Source: Mycobacterium heckeshornense
GTDB taxonomy: Bacteria > Actinomycetota > Actinomycetes > Mycobacteriales > Mycobacteriaceae
Assembly: GCF_016592155.1 (NCBI RefSeq)
Contig: NZ_AP024237.1
Span: forward strand, 372,001 to 436,000
Direction of reading: 5' to 3'
Length of the DNA stretch: 64,000 nt
Positions 41,188 to 48,987 of this stretch are shown here, piece after piece (position 1 is the stretch's first letter; each line of letters opens with the position of its first letter). The notes below the pieces were generated by a model. The model had not been told where the DNA came from and did no database searches. It worked only from the letters and a program-made list of their open reading frames with translations. A program made the translations under genes and the position numbers.

Positions 41188-41267
41188 CCTAGCGTTGGTC
41201 AGAACGGCGGATCGTCGGGCAGGGGTTTCGGCGGGGGTGGTCGCCAGTCCGGCGGCAGCTCCTCAGG

Positions 41268-41475
41268 TTCTCTGAGGATCGTTCACCCAGGTACAAAAAG
41301 GGCTGGCGCTCGGTGTGCCCTTGAATAAAAACACCATGTCGCGCATATGGTTTCGAAACTTGCGGGCGCCGATCTCCTCTTTGCGAGCGTCCTCGAGGTA
41401 GCGTCACGCCTCGTTGACCGGCCGCTGCTCGCGATTGTGCTTGCGCGCGCAGGCGATTCGAGCTGCACGTTACTT
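41268..41475 (-). pseudogene. Degenerate small ORF with in-frame stop
   Basis: Between lpqG and the HNH gene, the minus strand reads a coherent basic peptide (REQRPVNEA, stop, RYLEDARKEEIGARKFRN, HMRDMVFLFKGTPSAS, PFCTWVNDPQRT) interrupted by TGA at 41404-41406, and with no start upstream. The regular composition suggests a decayed small gene. I do not recognise the family. Confidence 0.35.
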
Positions 41476-42884
41476 TGAGCGGCTGCGCCGATTCGGCCTG
41501 GGGGCAACGCACGGGCTAGCGCGCAGCTGCGGGAAAAGGTCCACTCCCGCAGGCGCGGTACGATAGGTTTGCCCCGTTGGTGAAACCCAGATCACCGTGC
41601 CGTCCGCCAGCTGGCTGTCGCGCCACCCGTCGAACGTTTGCAGCCGATGATGTTGGCGGCAAAGGCATTTGAGATTCCATGGCACAGTCAGCCCGCCGGC
41701 TTTCGGGTCGGAGTGGTTAAACGGAATCGTATGGTCGATATCACAAGCCATGGCCGGACGACTGCACCGGGGAAACCGACACGTCAAATCCCGGCACCGG
41801 ATCGCCCGCGCCAGCGCGGCAGACGGTTGATACCGCAACGCGTCCCCGGGGGTGGTTTGCGCATCGGCCAACCTTATCGACGCAGCCGCGGCGAGCCGGC
41901 GAACCTGCTCCGGGTCGATGACGCCGTACCCCTCAAGGTAGCCAGGCCGCGAACCACCGCCGGTCACTGTCTGTTCGCTGGCCACTACGCTGACGACGAC
42001 CTGGGCACCACCCGTAGCGCGACCCGTGCTGGTCTCGGTTTTGTTGGTGCATCGCGATTTTCCGCAGCCGCACGCTAAGAGGCGGCCCTCGGTCAGCGCG
42101 GTCAGCGCGTCGGCGCGGCGCTGATCCAGCGTCCGCGGATCGTTCGGGCACACTTGTTTGGCCAATTCCGAAAGCCGCCGGTCGAAAGCGGTGGCCGCCG
42201 ACGCTGCGACCGTCCCGTGAATCTCGGACATGCCATGCTCACCGGCGCTGGTTGCGATGTACCGGTCATCCTCGGCGCGCTCGCGACGCTCACGGGCGGC
42301 ATCGGGATCGGCGATACGCACCGCGGCATCGACGGCATTGACGATGCGCTGGCGCGACCAGCCGTGCCACTTGCCGATACGCGACGCCAGCGAATCGTCC
42401 AGCTTGGCGATCACTATCCCATCGGTCACCAGGTCGGTGCGGCTGATGTCAATCGCACTGTGCGCCAATCAGTTCGGCCTTCGGCGAGCAGCTTCGCCAC
42501 CCTAGGCATCCGGGTATCGAGCGCGTTGGCCTGCGAGACCAGATAGCTCGCGGCCGTCGGGGACAGATTCATCACCGCGGCCACCCCGGCCGTCGTCTGC
42601 TCGAACCCGTCGATCACCGCGTAGCCGCGCTCGGCATCAGCCCGGTCGGGCTCTGCCAGCCGATGCCGCAGCAGCGCCGCCACCGCAGCCAACCGCCTCG
42701 CCACCAGCATTGACTCGAGCCGATGCGCCGACCCGATCACCTCCACCAGCGCCGACGGCACAAGAGCGGCCATCGCGGCGGGCTCGCCGACGCCGCAGGC
42801 CTCCAGCGGATCAATCGCGTTATCTCGCATCGCTGCGACGATAACTGGGCGCACCGACATCGCCGCCGGCCCAGAACGGGTCAT
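41470..42884 (-). pseudogene. DUF222/HNH endonuclease (13E12 family) broken by a frameshift
   Basis: Two frames together make one member of the mycobacterial 13E12-type family. The N-terminal DUF222 part (42884 down to about 42445; EVIGSAHRLESMLVARRLAAVAAL) ends GRTDWRTVRL and then loses frame. The C-terminal part (from DISRTDLVTDGIV) continues through to the HNH nuclease motif CDIDHTIPFNHSDP...NLKCLCRQHHRLQT. A one-base gap near 42445 explains the break. These families are multi-copy and mobile-like. The product is inactive unless the shift is a sequence error. Confidence 0.8.
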
Positions 42885-42930
42885 TGCCGGATTTGTCCAC
42901 AGCCCGGACCTCGGCTGGCGGACTGATTTG

Positions 42931-42952
42931 ATTTATGTCAATATAGATGCAT
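42931..42952. promoter_or_regulatory. ArsR operator/promoter of the ars operon
   Basis: AT-rich imperfect inverted repeat (ATTTATGTCAATATAGATGCAT) ending on the arsR start codon. Its reverse complement contains ATCTATATTGACA, almost the same as the element in the arsM/arsR2 intergenic region. It fits ArsR/SmtB-family operators, and repression would block a near-leaderless transcript. Confidence 0.55.
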
Positions 42953-43316
42953 GTCGAATCAAGCCACGCTGTGGGGTCCGCCGCTTTCGGGGACGCCCCT
43001 GGATGAAGCGCAGTCGATGTCACTGGCGGGGATGTTCAAGGCGCTGGCGGATCCGGTGCGGCTCCGGTTGCTGAGCTTGATCGCCAGCTATCCGGGCGGG
43101 CAAGCATGCGTATGCGATATCTCGGCGACCTTCGACGTCTCCCAGCCGACGATCTCGCACCATTTGAAGGTGTTGCGTTCGGTGGGGCTGATCGACTGCG
43201 AGCGTCGGGGGACTTGGGTTTATTACTGGGTCATACCCGCTGCGTTGCAGCGGCTTTCGGCCGTTCTGCAGCTCGACGAACGGCCGTCGAAAGCCTCGCC
43301 GAACTGCGTCCGGTGA
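42951..43316 (+). CDS. arsR: ArsR-family arsenite-responsive repressor
   Basis: A 121-aa winged-helix repressor. The metalloid site is Cys53 and Cys55 in ACVCDIS (the ELCVCDL-type alpha3 site). The recognition helix is in VSQPTISHHLKVLRSVGLI. It would release its operator when As(III) or Sb(III) binds. The ATG is at 42951 beside the operator, and the stop overlaps the GTG of the transporter gene (GTGA), so arsR-ACR3-arsC form one autoregulated operon. Confidence 0.92.
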   Translation: MSNQATLWGPPLSGTPLDEAQSMSLAGMFKALADPVRLRLLSLIASYPGGQACVCDISATFDVSQPTISHHLKVLRSVGLIDCERRGTWVYYWVIPAALQRLSAVLQLDERPSKASPNCVR

Positions 43317-44416
43317 CCGGCGTGTCAATCGGTTTTGCGGCCACCACCGAAACGGCGGTGGCGAGCAGGCTTTCGATGCTGGATCGGCTGCTGCCGGTGT
43401 GGATCGCCGCGGCGATGGCCGCCGGACTGGTGCTGGGCCGGACGGTGCCCCGACTGGGTGATGCGCTCAGTGCCGTCGAGGTCGATGGAATCTCGCTGCC
43501 CATCGCCGGGGGTCTGCTGGTGATGATGTACCCGGTTCTGGCAAAGGTGCGCTACGACCGGCTCGGTGATGTCACCGGCGACCGCAGGCTGCTGCTTGCG
43601 TCGTTGCTGCTGAACTGGCTCGTCGGTCCGGCGTTGATGTTTGCGTTGGCCTGGCTGCTGCTGGCCGATCTGGCCGAATACCGCACCGGACTGATCATCG
43701 TCGGGTTGGCCCGCTGCATCGCCATGGTGATCATCTGGAACGACCTGGCAGGAGGCGACCGTGAGGCTGCCGCGGTGCTGGTGGCGCTCAACTCGGTGTT
43801 CCAGGTACTCATGTTCGCGGTGCTGGGCTGGTTCTATCTGGCGGTGCTGCCCGGATGGTTCGGGCTGCCGCAGACCGGCATCGACACCTCGATGTGGCAG
43901 ATCGCCAAATCGGTGCTCATCTTTCTCGGCATGCCGTTGCTCGCAGGCTACGTAACTCGCCGCATCGGTGAAAAGATCAAGGGCCGCAGCTGGTATGAGA
44001 ATCGGCTGCTGCCCGGGCTCGGACCGTGGGCGCTGTACGGGTTGCTGTTCACCATCGTCATTCTGTTCGCCCTCCAGGGTCACCAAATTATTTCGCGCCC
44101 TTGGGATGTCGCCCGTATTTCGGTCCCGCTATTGGCCTACTTCGCCATCATGTGGGCCGGCGGCTACGCGGTCGGCTTCGCGCTGCGCCTCGGATATGCC
44201 CGGACCAGTACGCTGGCCTTCACCGCCGCCAGCAACAATTTCGAACTGGCAATCGCGGTCGCGATCGCGACCTTCGGCGTCACCTCAGGCCAGGCACTGG
44301 CCGGCGTCGTCGGTCCGCTTATTGAAGTTCCCTGCCTGGTTGCCCTGGTCTATGTGTCGTTAGGGCTGCGCCGCAGACTGTTTCGCGCGACCGCGCCATC
44401 AGGGGCAGGGCACTAA
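43313..44416 (+). CDS. Arsenite efflux permease, ACR3 type
   Basis: A 367-aa membrane protein with ten predicted helices. The ACR3 signature GLARCIAMVIIWN holds the essential Cys about residue 135, and the C-terminal half has TAASNNFELAIAVAIATFG, another ACR3 hallmark. It exports As(III) driven by proton motive force. The start is GTG 43313, overlapping the arsR stop (GTG 43322 is an alternative). The stop overlaps the arsC ATG (TAATG). It is often annotated arsB, but it is ACR3, not the E. coli ArsB family. Confidence 0.93.
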   Translation: MTGVSIGFAATTETAVASRLSMLDRLLPVWIAAAMAAGLVLGRTVPRLGDALSAVEVDGISLPIAGGLLVMMYPVLAKVRYDRLGDVTGDRRLLLASLLLNWLVGPALMFALAWLLLADLAEYRTGLIIVGLARCIAMVIIWNDLAGGDREAAAVLVALNSVFQVLMFAVLGWFYLAVLPGWFGLPQTGIDTSMWQIAKSVLIFLGMPLLAGYVTRRIGEKIKGRSWYENRLLPGLGPWALYGLLFTIVILFALQGHQIISRPWDVARISVPLLAYFAIMWAGGYAVGFALRLGYARTSTLAFTAASNNFELAIAVAIATFGVTSGQALAGVVGPLIEVPCLVALVYVSLGLRRRLFRATAPSGAGH

Positions 44417-44832
44417 TGGTTGACAAGCCCAGCGTGCTGTTCGTTTGCGTCCACAATGCCGGACGCTCCCAGATGGCCGCCGGGTTCCTGAGCCATTTCG
44501 CCGGCGACCGCATCGAAGTGCGCTCCGCTGGCACCGTGCCCGCCGAATCGGTCAACCCCGTCGCCGTCGCTGCGATGGCCGAACTTGGAATCGACATCGC
44601 CTCTAGCACACCGAAATTCCTAACTGCGGACACCGTTCAGTCCAGCGACGTGGTGATCACGATGGGCTGCGGCGACACGTGCCCGTACTTTCCTGGCGTG
44701 TCCTACCGTGACTGGAACGTGGCCGACCCAGCGGGAAAAGACTTGCCCTGCGTACGCGCCATCCGCGATGACATCAAGGCCCGTGTGGAAGCCCTAGTCG
44801 GCGAGCTCTTACCGCCGCCGGTGACGGACTAA
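44416..44832 (+). CDS. arsC: Arsenate reductase, thioredoxin-coupled type
   Basis: A 138-aa low-molecular-weight-phosphatase-fold enzyme. The P-loop CVHNAGRS has catalytic Cys11, with redox Cys85 and Cys89 in MGCGDTCPYFPG, the three-cysteine relay of the thioredoxin- or mycothiol-linked ArsC group. It reduces As(V) to As(III), which the upstream ACR3 pump exports. ATG 44416 shares its A with the transporter stop. It converges on arsM with six bases between the stops. Confidence 0.94.
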   Translation: MVDKPSVLFVCVHNAGRSQMAAGFLSHFAGDRIEVRSAGTVPAESVNPVAVAAMAELGIDIASSTPKFLTADTVQSSDVVITMGCGDTCPYFPGVSYRDWNVADPAGKDLPCVRAIRDDIKARVEALVGELLPPPVTD

Positions 44833-44838
44833 CCGGGT

Positions 44839-45606
44839 CTACCTGGCGGGTTTGCCGGCGTGGACGATAGCAGCGTGCATCCCATCAGCGACCGGATGAG
44901 TGAAAGTGACCGATGCTTCAGTGAATCCAGCTGCCGTCAAGCCGTCGAGGTATTCCTGCCTGGACAGCGCGCCGGCGATGCAGCCGACATAAGAGCCGCG
45001 TTGGGCCCGGTCGGCGGCGCCCAAATGATCTTCTGCGACCACATCGAAGATCCCGATCCGCCCGCCGGGAACCAGCACGCGAAACATCTCGGCGAGCGCA
45101 GCGGCCTTGTCGACCGACAGGTTGATCACACAGTTCGAGATGACCACATCGACAGAAGCGTCCGGCAGCGGGACGTCTTCGATGGTGCCCTTGCGAAATT
45201 CGACGTTGGAGGCACCGGCTTTGGCTTTGTTCGCCTCGGCTAGCGTAAGCATCTCATCGGTCATGTCTATGCCGTAGACGTACCCGGCCGGGCCGACGCG
45301 CCGTGCGGAGAGCAGCACGTCGATGCCGCCGCCCGAACCCAGGTCGAGCACGCGTTCGCCTGGGCGCAACCCGGCCACCGCGGTCGGGTTGCCGCAACCC
45401 AGGCTGGCCGCAACGGCCTCGGTCGGCAACTCGGATTGCTCGCCGGGGCTGTATAGGCCGGCGCCGAAACCCCCGTCGACATCGACTGCCCTGCAGCAGC
45501 CGGCCGCGCTGACGAGCTGCAGGTCGGCGCGACTCGAAGTCACTGCGGCGGCAGCTTCGGCATAGCGGGCCCGAACTTGTTCACGCCGCCTGTCTCCGGT
45601 AGCCAC
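44839..45606 (-). CDS. arsM: Arsenite S-adenosylmethionine methyltransferase ArsM
   Basis: A 255-aa class I methyltransferase. The SAM motif VLDLGSGGG is at 87-95. As(III)-binding cysteines C37/C38 (SAAGCCRA), C159 (SNCVINL) and C209 (YVGCIAGAL) match the conserved ArsM set. It methylates As(III) to volatile or less retained forms. The start is GTG 45606 with a GAGGAG site. It is divergent from the second arsR, sharing an 86-base promoter region with an ArsR-type operator, so it is under its own repressor. Confidence 0.92.
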   Translation of the reverse strand: MATGDRRREQVRARYAEAAAAVTSSRADLQLVSAAGCCRAVDVDGGFGAGLYSPGEQSELPTEAVAASLGCGNPTAVAGLRPGERVLDLGSGGGIDVLLSARRVGPAGYVYGIDMTDEMLTLAEANKAKAGASNVEFRKGTIEDVPLPDASVDVVISNCVINLSVDKAAALAEMFRVLVPGGRIGIFDVVAEDHLGAADRAQRGSYVGCIAGALSRQEYLDGLTAAGFTEASVTFTHPVADGMHAAIVHAGKPAR

Positions 45607-45620
45607 CCCGAGCTCCTCAC

Positions 45621-45642
45621 ATTGACTGATATCTATATGACA
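45621..45642. promoter_or_regulatory. Shared ArsR operator between arsM and arsR2
   Basis: TTGACTGATATCTATATGACA, an AT-rich imperfect dyad, lies between the divergent arsM and second arsR genes. It shares ATCTATAT(T)GACA with the first ars operator (reverse complement of 42931-42952), pointing to related recognition by both repressors. The second half of the gap (TAGTTGTCAATGCATG) has a weaker dyad. Confidence 0.5.
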
Positions 45643-45692
45643 CGCTGCCCTACAAATCGATAGTTGTCAATGCATGTGCCAGAATCGGCGCC

Positions 45693-46031
45693 ATGGCCAC
45701 CGATTTTGCGGGGTGCGGCGAGCCGATCACCGGTGCTGTGCTGACCGCCGCGGCCGCGGAGCGGCTGGCTGGGGTACTCAAGGCGCTGGCCGAACCGACC
45801 CGGCTGCGGCTGGTGTCGCTGATCGCGGCGCACGACGAGGCCGAGGCCTGCGTGTGCGATCTGACCGATCCCGTGGGACTGTCGCAACCGACGGTGTCGC
45901 ATCACCTGAAGGTTCTCGTCGACGCTGGGGTGATCGAACGTGAGCAACGCGGCAAGTGGGCGTATTACCGGCTGGTTCCGGGCGTCCTGGATGCGCTGGC
46001 CAGCGTGCTGGCCACTGCCAGCCGCCGCTGA
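45693..46031 (+). CDS. Second ArsR-family repressor
   Basis: A 112-aa winged-helix repressor closely resembling the first: Cys53 and Cys55 lie in ACVCDLT, with an additional N-terminal Cys8 that could supply a third ligand, and the recognition helix is in LSQPTVSHHLKVLVDAGVI. ATG 45693 follows the shared operator. It probably controls arsM and itself. Two repressors from related but non-identical copies may allow different arsenic thresholds; that is inference. Confidence 0.9.
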   Translation: MATDFAGCGEPITGAVLTAAAAERLAGVLKALAEPTRLRLVSLIAAHDEAEACVCDLTDPVGLSQPTVSHHLKVLVDAGVIEREQRGKWAYYRLVPGVLDALASVLATASRR

Positions 46032-46071
46032 CCCGCGGCAGGCCCGGGTCACATTCTTGCGCTCGCGCACC

Positions 46072-46103
46072 TTGACCCGGTACTCGGGTGCAGGGTCCAT
46101 GCT
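46072..46103 (+). promoter_or_regulatory. MerR-type operator/promoter
   Basis: TTGACC (46072-46077), then a GGTAC...GTGC imperfect dyad, and a -10-like CATGCT at 46098-46103 give an overlong spacer (about 20 bases), the arrangement that MerR proteins require. It lies seven bases before the GTG of the merR gene, so the transcript would be nearly leaderless. The -10 is weak. Confidence 0.5.
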
Positions 46104-46109
46104 GGTGGA

Positions 46110-46535
46110 GTGAAAACCAGCGAGGTTGCCGCGCAAGCTCGGGTCAACACCCAAACCCTGCGGTATTACGAGCGGCGGGGTTTGTTACCCGAACCCGAAC
46201 GAACCCAATCCGGCTATCGGGTCTATCGCCCCGACGCGGTGCGGGTGGTGCGGTTCGTCAAGCGGGCACAACAACTCGGCTTCAGCCTCGCCGACATCGA
46301 GGAGCTCTTACACCTCGCCGACGGTGGACCAGATGCCTGCGAGGACGCACAGGCGATGGCTTCCGGTCGCATCGCTGAGTTGCAGCACCGCATTGACGAA
46401 TTGACCGCAATGCGCGATGCGCTGGCACAGCTGGTCGATAGCTGTCGTCAACCGCGGGTGAAGCGCAATTGCCCGCTTCTGCACGCCATCGAATCAGCAG
46501 CCGGCACAAGCACCGGCAATCAGGAGTCGCAATGA
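46110..46535 (+). CDS. merR: Mercury-sensing MerR regulator
   Basis: A 141-aa MerR-family regulator. The winged HTH begins SEVAAQARVNTQTLRYYERRGLL. Cysteines at 77, 112 and 121 reproduce exactly the 35- and 9-residue spacings of C82/C117/C126 that bind Hg(II) in Tn501 MerR, which marks it as a true mercury sensor rather than another metal. GTG 46110 is used. Its stop overlaps the next ATG (ATGA). It activates the operon by twisting the overlong promoter when Hg(II) binds. Confidence 0.92.
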   Translation: MKTSEVAAQARVNTQTLRYYERRGLLPEPERTQSGYRVYRPDAVRVVRFVKRAQQLGFSLADIEELLHLADGGPDACEDAQAMASGRIAELQHRIDELTAMRDALAQLVDSCRQPRVKRNCPLLHAIESAAGTSTGNQESQ

Positions 46536-46801
46536 GAATCGAGTTGCTCACCGCGCCGGGTTGCCCCAATGCTGCCGCGGCAAGAAAAGTGATCACCGAC
46601 TGCCTGGCGGATCTCGACATCGACGTGCTGTTCCTGGAGCGGGTCGGGCCCTATCCGTCGCCGACGGTCTTGCTCGACGGCGTCGACATCATGCGGAACG
46701 CCCCGGCTCCGACCGGCCAGGCGTGCCGGCTTGACCTGCCGACCCCGCAACGCGTCCACGCGGCACTGCGGGCCTGTTGCCGGGGAATCGGGCGCTTGTG
46801 A
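46532..46801 (+). CDS. Thioredoxin-fold protein of a mer/organomercury locus
   Basis: An 89-aa protein, MRIELLTAPGCPNAAAARKVI at the N-terminus, with PSPTVLLDGVDIM and ACRLDLPTPQRVHAALRACC later. It is a single thioredoxin-like fold with GCPN in place of a CxxC. Similar small proteins are found ahead of alkylmercury lyase genes in actinobacteria. It overlaps merR and precedes the eroded merB. The C-terminal Cys pair (ACC) might bind mercury; this is inference. Confidence 0.72.
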   Translation: MRIELLTAPGCPNAAAARKVITDCLADLDIDVLFLERVGPYPSPTVLLDGVDIMRNAPAPTGQACRLDLPTPQRVHAALRACCRGIGRL

Positions 46802-46851
46802 CCGTGCCGCGACACCGCACGAGCGGCGGTGGTCCTGGCCAACTAAACCCC

Positions 46852-47040
46852 ATGCCAGACGACACCGTCGCGGCCGACCTGAGCGAAAAACTGCTCGGCA
46901 GTTGGCAGCCGGTGAACCGATCACCAGGTCACAGTTGGCGGATGCTGTCGGCATGCCCGAGCTGGATCTGACGACCACGCTCGCCGGCCGAGACATTGAC
47001 TACGACGACCTGGGCCGCATGATCGGGTGGGGGCTGCCAA
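46852..47040 (+). pseudogene. merB: Eroded alkylmercury lyase merB (5' part only, frameshifted)
   Basis: The first frame gives MPDDTVAADLSEKLLGSW, then a one-base shift near 46893-46905 leads to LAAGEPITRSQLADAVGMPE and RDIDYDDLGRMIGWGLPI. This matches the N-terminal winged-helix part of actinobacterial MerB. Coding resemblance stops near 47040. The catalytic lyase domain with its cysteines is missing, so organomercurial cleavage is lost. The following DNA looks like the start of an IS607-type element. Confidence 0.6.
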
Positions 47041-47253
47041 TTGTTGCGGCCCGAGTGGTCGGTAGTTGTCGGTGGTGTGCTGGTGGTGTGCTGTAGGAAG
47101 AGAAGCATGAATCTGGCGGCGTGGGCTGAGCGCAACGGTGTTTGGCAATCGCGCTACCCGGACATGAGGGTGCCCGTCGCGGTGGCCTACAACCTGATGC
47201 GGCCGCTCGCCGACGTGATTCGTGGCGACCAGGAATCGCGCCGCCGCCGCTGA
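47041..47253 (+). mobile_element. Remnant of an IS607-family element (tnpA 5' end)
   Basis: The ORF at 47107-47253 begins MNLAAWAERNGV, the typical first residues of the IS607-type serine recombinase TnpA seen in mycobacterial IS607 elements, with a GGAAGAGAAG site before the ATG. After about 12 residues the match is lost (WQSRYPDMRVPVAVAYNLM), so only a stub remains. Bases 47041-47106 may be the element's left end. It abuts the truncated merB, which suggests that the insertion, followed by a deletion, destroyed the mer operon. Confidence 0.45.
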
Positions 47254-47364
47254 GCACCGTGTTCACCGAGCACGGAGGACATTTGCTGTTGCCGCCCAGA
47301 CACGCAATCGGGCAACCGCTCTGCCGCGAATAGCGACTGCCGATGCTGTGATAAAGAGTTGCCC

Positions 47365-48754
47365 ATGAACGTCCCCAAGCCCGGGACCGTCACCGCCGAC
47401 GTCGGATATCAACGTGGCCTGTCGGCGCGCACCGTCCAGATGATGGCGATCGGCGGCGCGATCGGCACGGGCCTCTTCTATGGGGCGGGCGGCGGCATCG
47501 AACAGGCCGGTCCGGCACTGATATTGGCGTATGTGGTTGGAGGCTTGGCGATCTTCGTGGTCATGCGTGCCCTCGGGGAGTTGCTGGTCTACCGGCCGGT
47601 ATCGGGCAGCATGTCTGAGTACGCGGAGGAATTTCTCGGGCGCCTCGTCGGTTTCGCCAACGGCTGGACGTATTGGGCGGTTTGGACCACCACCTGTATG
47701 GCCGAGATCACCGTTGCCGGCAAGTACGTGCGGTTCTGGTTGCCGGCCATACCCGAGTGGGTGACTGCGTTGACAGTGCTGGCGATTCTGTTCGCCGCCA
47801 ACCTGATTTCGGTGAGGATCTTCGGTGAGGCGGAGTTCTGGTTTTCACTGATCAAAGTCGCGGCCATCGTCGGAATAATCATCGTGGGAATCGCTGTGCT
47901 GCTACCTATTCCAACTATCGGCCCACCGGCCGGGCCGACGGTTGCCAACTTGTGGAACGACGGGGGCATCTTCCCGACCGGCTTTAGCCGGGCCTTGCTG
48001 AGCCTTCAGACTGTGGTGTTCGCCTACGTTGGAGTGGAACTCGTGGGCGTGACTGCCGGAGAAGCAGAGAATCCGAAAGTTACCTTACGCAAGGCAATTA
48101 ACACTCTGCCGTTGCGGATCGGCTTGTTTTACGTTGGTGCGCTGCTCGTCATCTTGTCGGTCCGCGGATGGCGGCACTTCCACAGCGGCCAGAGCCCATT
48201 CGTGGCGGTGTTCAAGTACATCGACATCCCGGCCGCCGCAGGCATCGTCAATTTCATTCTGTTGACCGCCGCCCTGTCGTCGTGCAACGCGGGCATCTAC
48301 TCGACCGGACGCATGGTGCACAGCTTGTCTGAGCGCGGTGAGGCGCCAGCCGCCTTGCAGGCCTTGAGCTCTCGCCATGTGCCGCTGCCGGCGATCGCCT
48401 TCTCGGCTCTGGTAATGGGCCTTGGCGTGTTTGTTCAACTGGCTTTCTCCCGAGCGTGCCTTTGCCTACATCACCTCGGTGTCCGCCATTGGGATTATTT
48501 TCGTGTGGGCCTCAATCTTAGCCTCGCATCTGGTGTATCGCCGGCAGGTGGCCGCAGGAAGACTGCCGGCCTCCGATTATCGGCTGCCGGGCGCACCGGT
48601 GACCACGGTACTGGCCTTGGTATTTCTCGCCGTTGTGGTGGCTTTGCTGTCCTTCACCGCCCATGGGCGCATGGCGATCATGGTAGGTGTCGTCTGGTTG
48701 GCGCTCGTCGTACTCGGTTACGTTGTCCATCGCGCCGAGGGACCGACTCATTGA
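47365..48754 (+). pseudogene. Amino-acid permease (APC family) with a frameshift
   Basis: The N-terminal 360 residues (GLSARTVQMMAIGGAIGTGL motif, about nine helices) read in one frame to VMGLGVFVQ. A one-base insertion near 48432-48440 then diverts translation. The remaining helices (NWLSPERAFAYITSVSAIGIIF to VLGYVVHRAEGPTH) continue in the next frame to a stop at 48752-48754. Together they make a complete permease of the GABA/aromatic/asparagine APC group; the substrate is unclear. Its 3' end overlaps the convergent carboxypeptidase fragment. It is inactive unless the extra base is an error. Confidence 0.82.
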
Positions 48755-48987
48755 GATAACGACTGCTGCAGCGCCGCCGCCACCATTCCGACATCGTCGT
48801 TGGCCTCCCGCAGGCCAGTCAGCACGTCCGGGTAGACGGCGCCACTCATCGACAGGTCGAAAACCAGGCGACGGCCCTTGTCTGTAGTGATATAGCCCGC
48901 CAGGCTCTGCACGTTGACCAGGGCGCGGCCGGTCGCGGGGTCGGCCACCGCTACGGTTCCAGTCTTGGCCTGCACCTTGCCTTTAGC
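48748..48987 (-). pseudogene. 3' fragment of PBP4-type carboxypeptidase cut off by the IS
   Basis: Seventy-odd codons reading GKVQAKTGTVAVADP...DLSMSGAVYP...ALQQSLSQ, carrying the KTG box of a D-alanyl-D-alanine carboxypeptidase. It is in frame with the 5' fragment at 50954-52348 if the IS and one target copy are removed. No start is available, so it is not translated as such. Confidence 0.88.
48982..48987. repeat. Target-site duplication, left copy
   Basis: TTTAGC, repeated at 50954-50959 directly outside the other end of the insertion sequence. The next base is C on both sides, so the duplication is six or seven bases. Confidence 0.85.

Noticed and set aside
42893..42901. TTGTCCACA DnaA-box-like word before the ars operon
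   Set aside because: Isolated single box outside a replication-linked gene; likely chance, and next to a mobile-like region.
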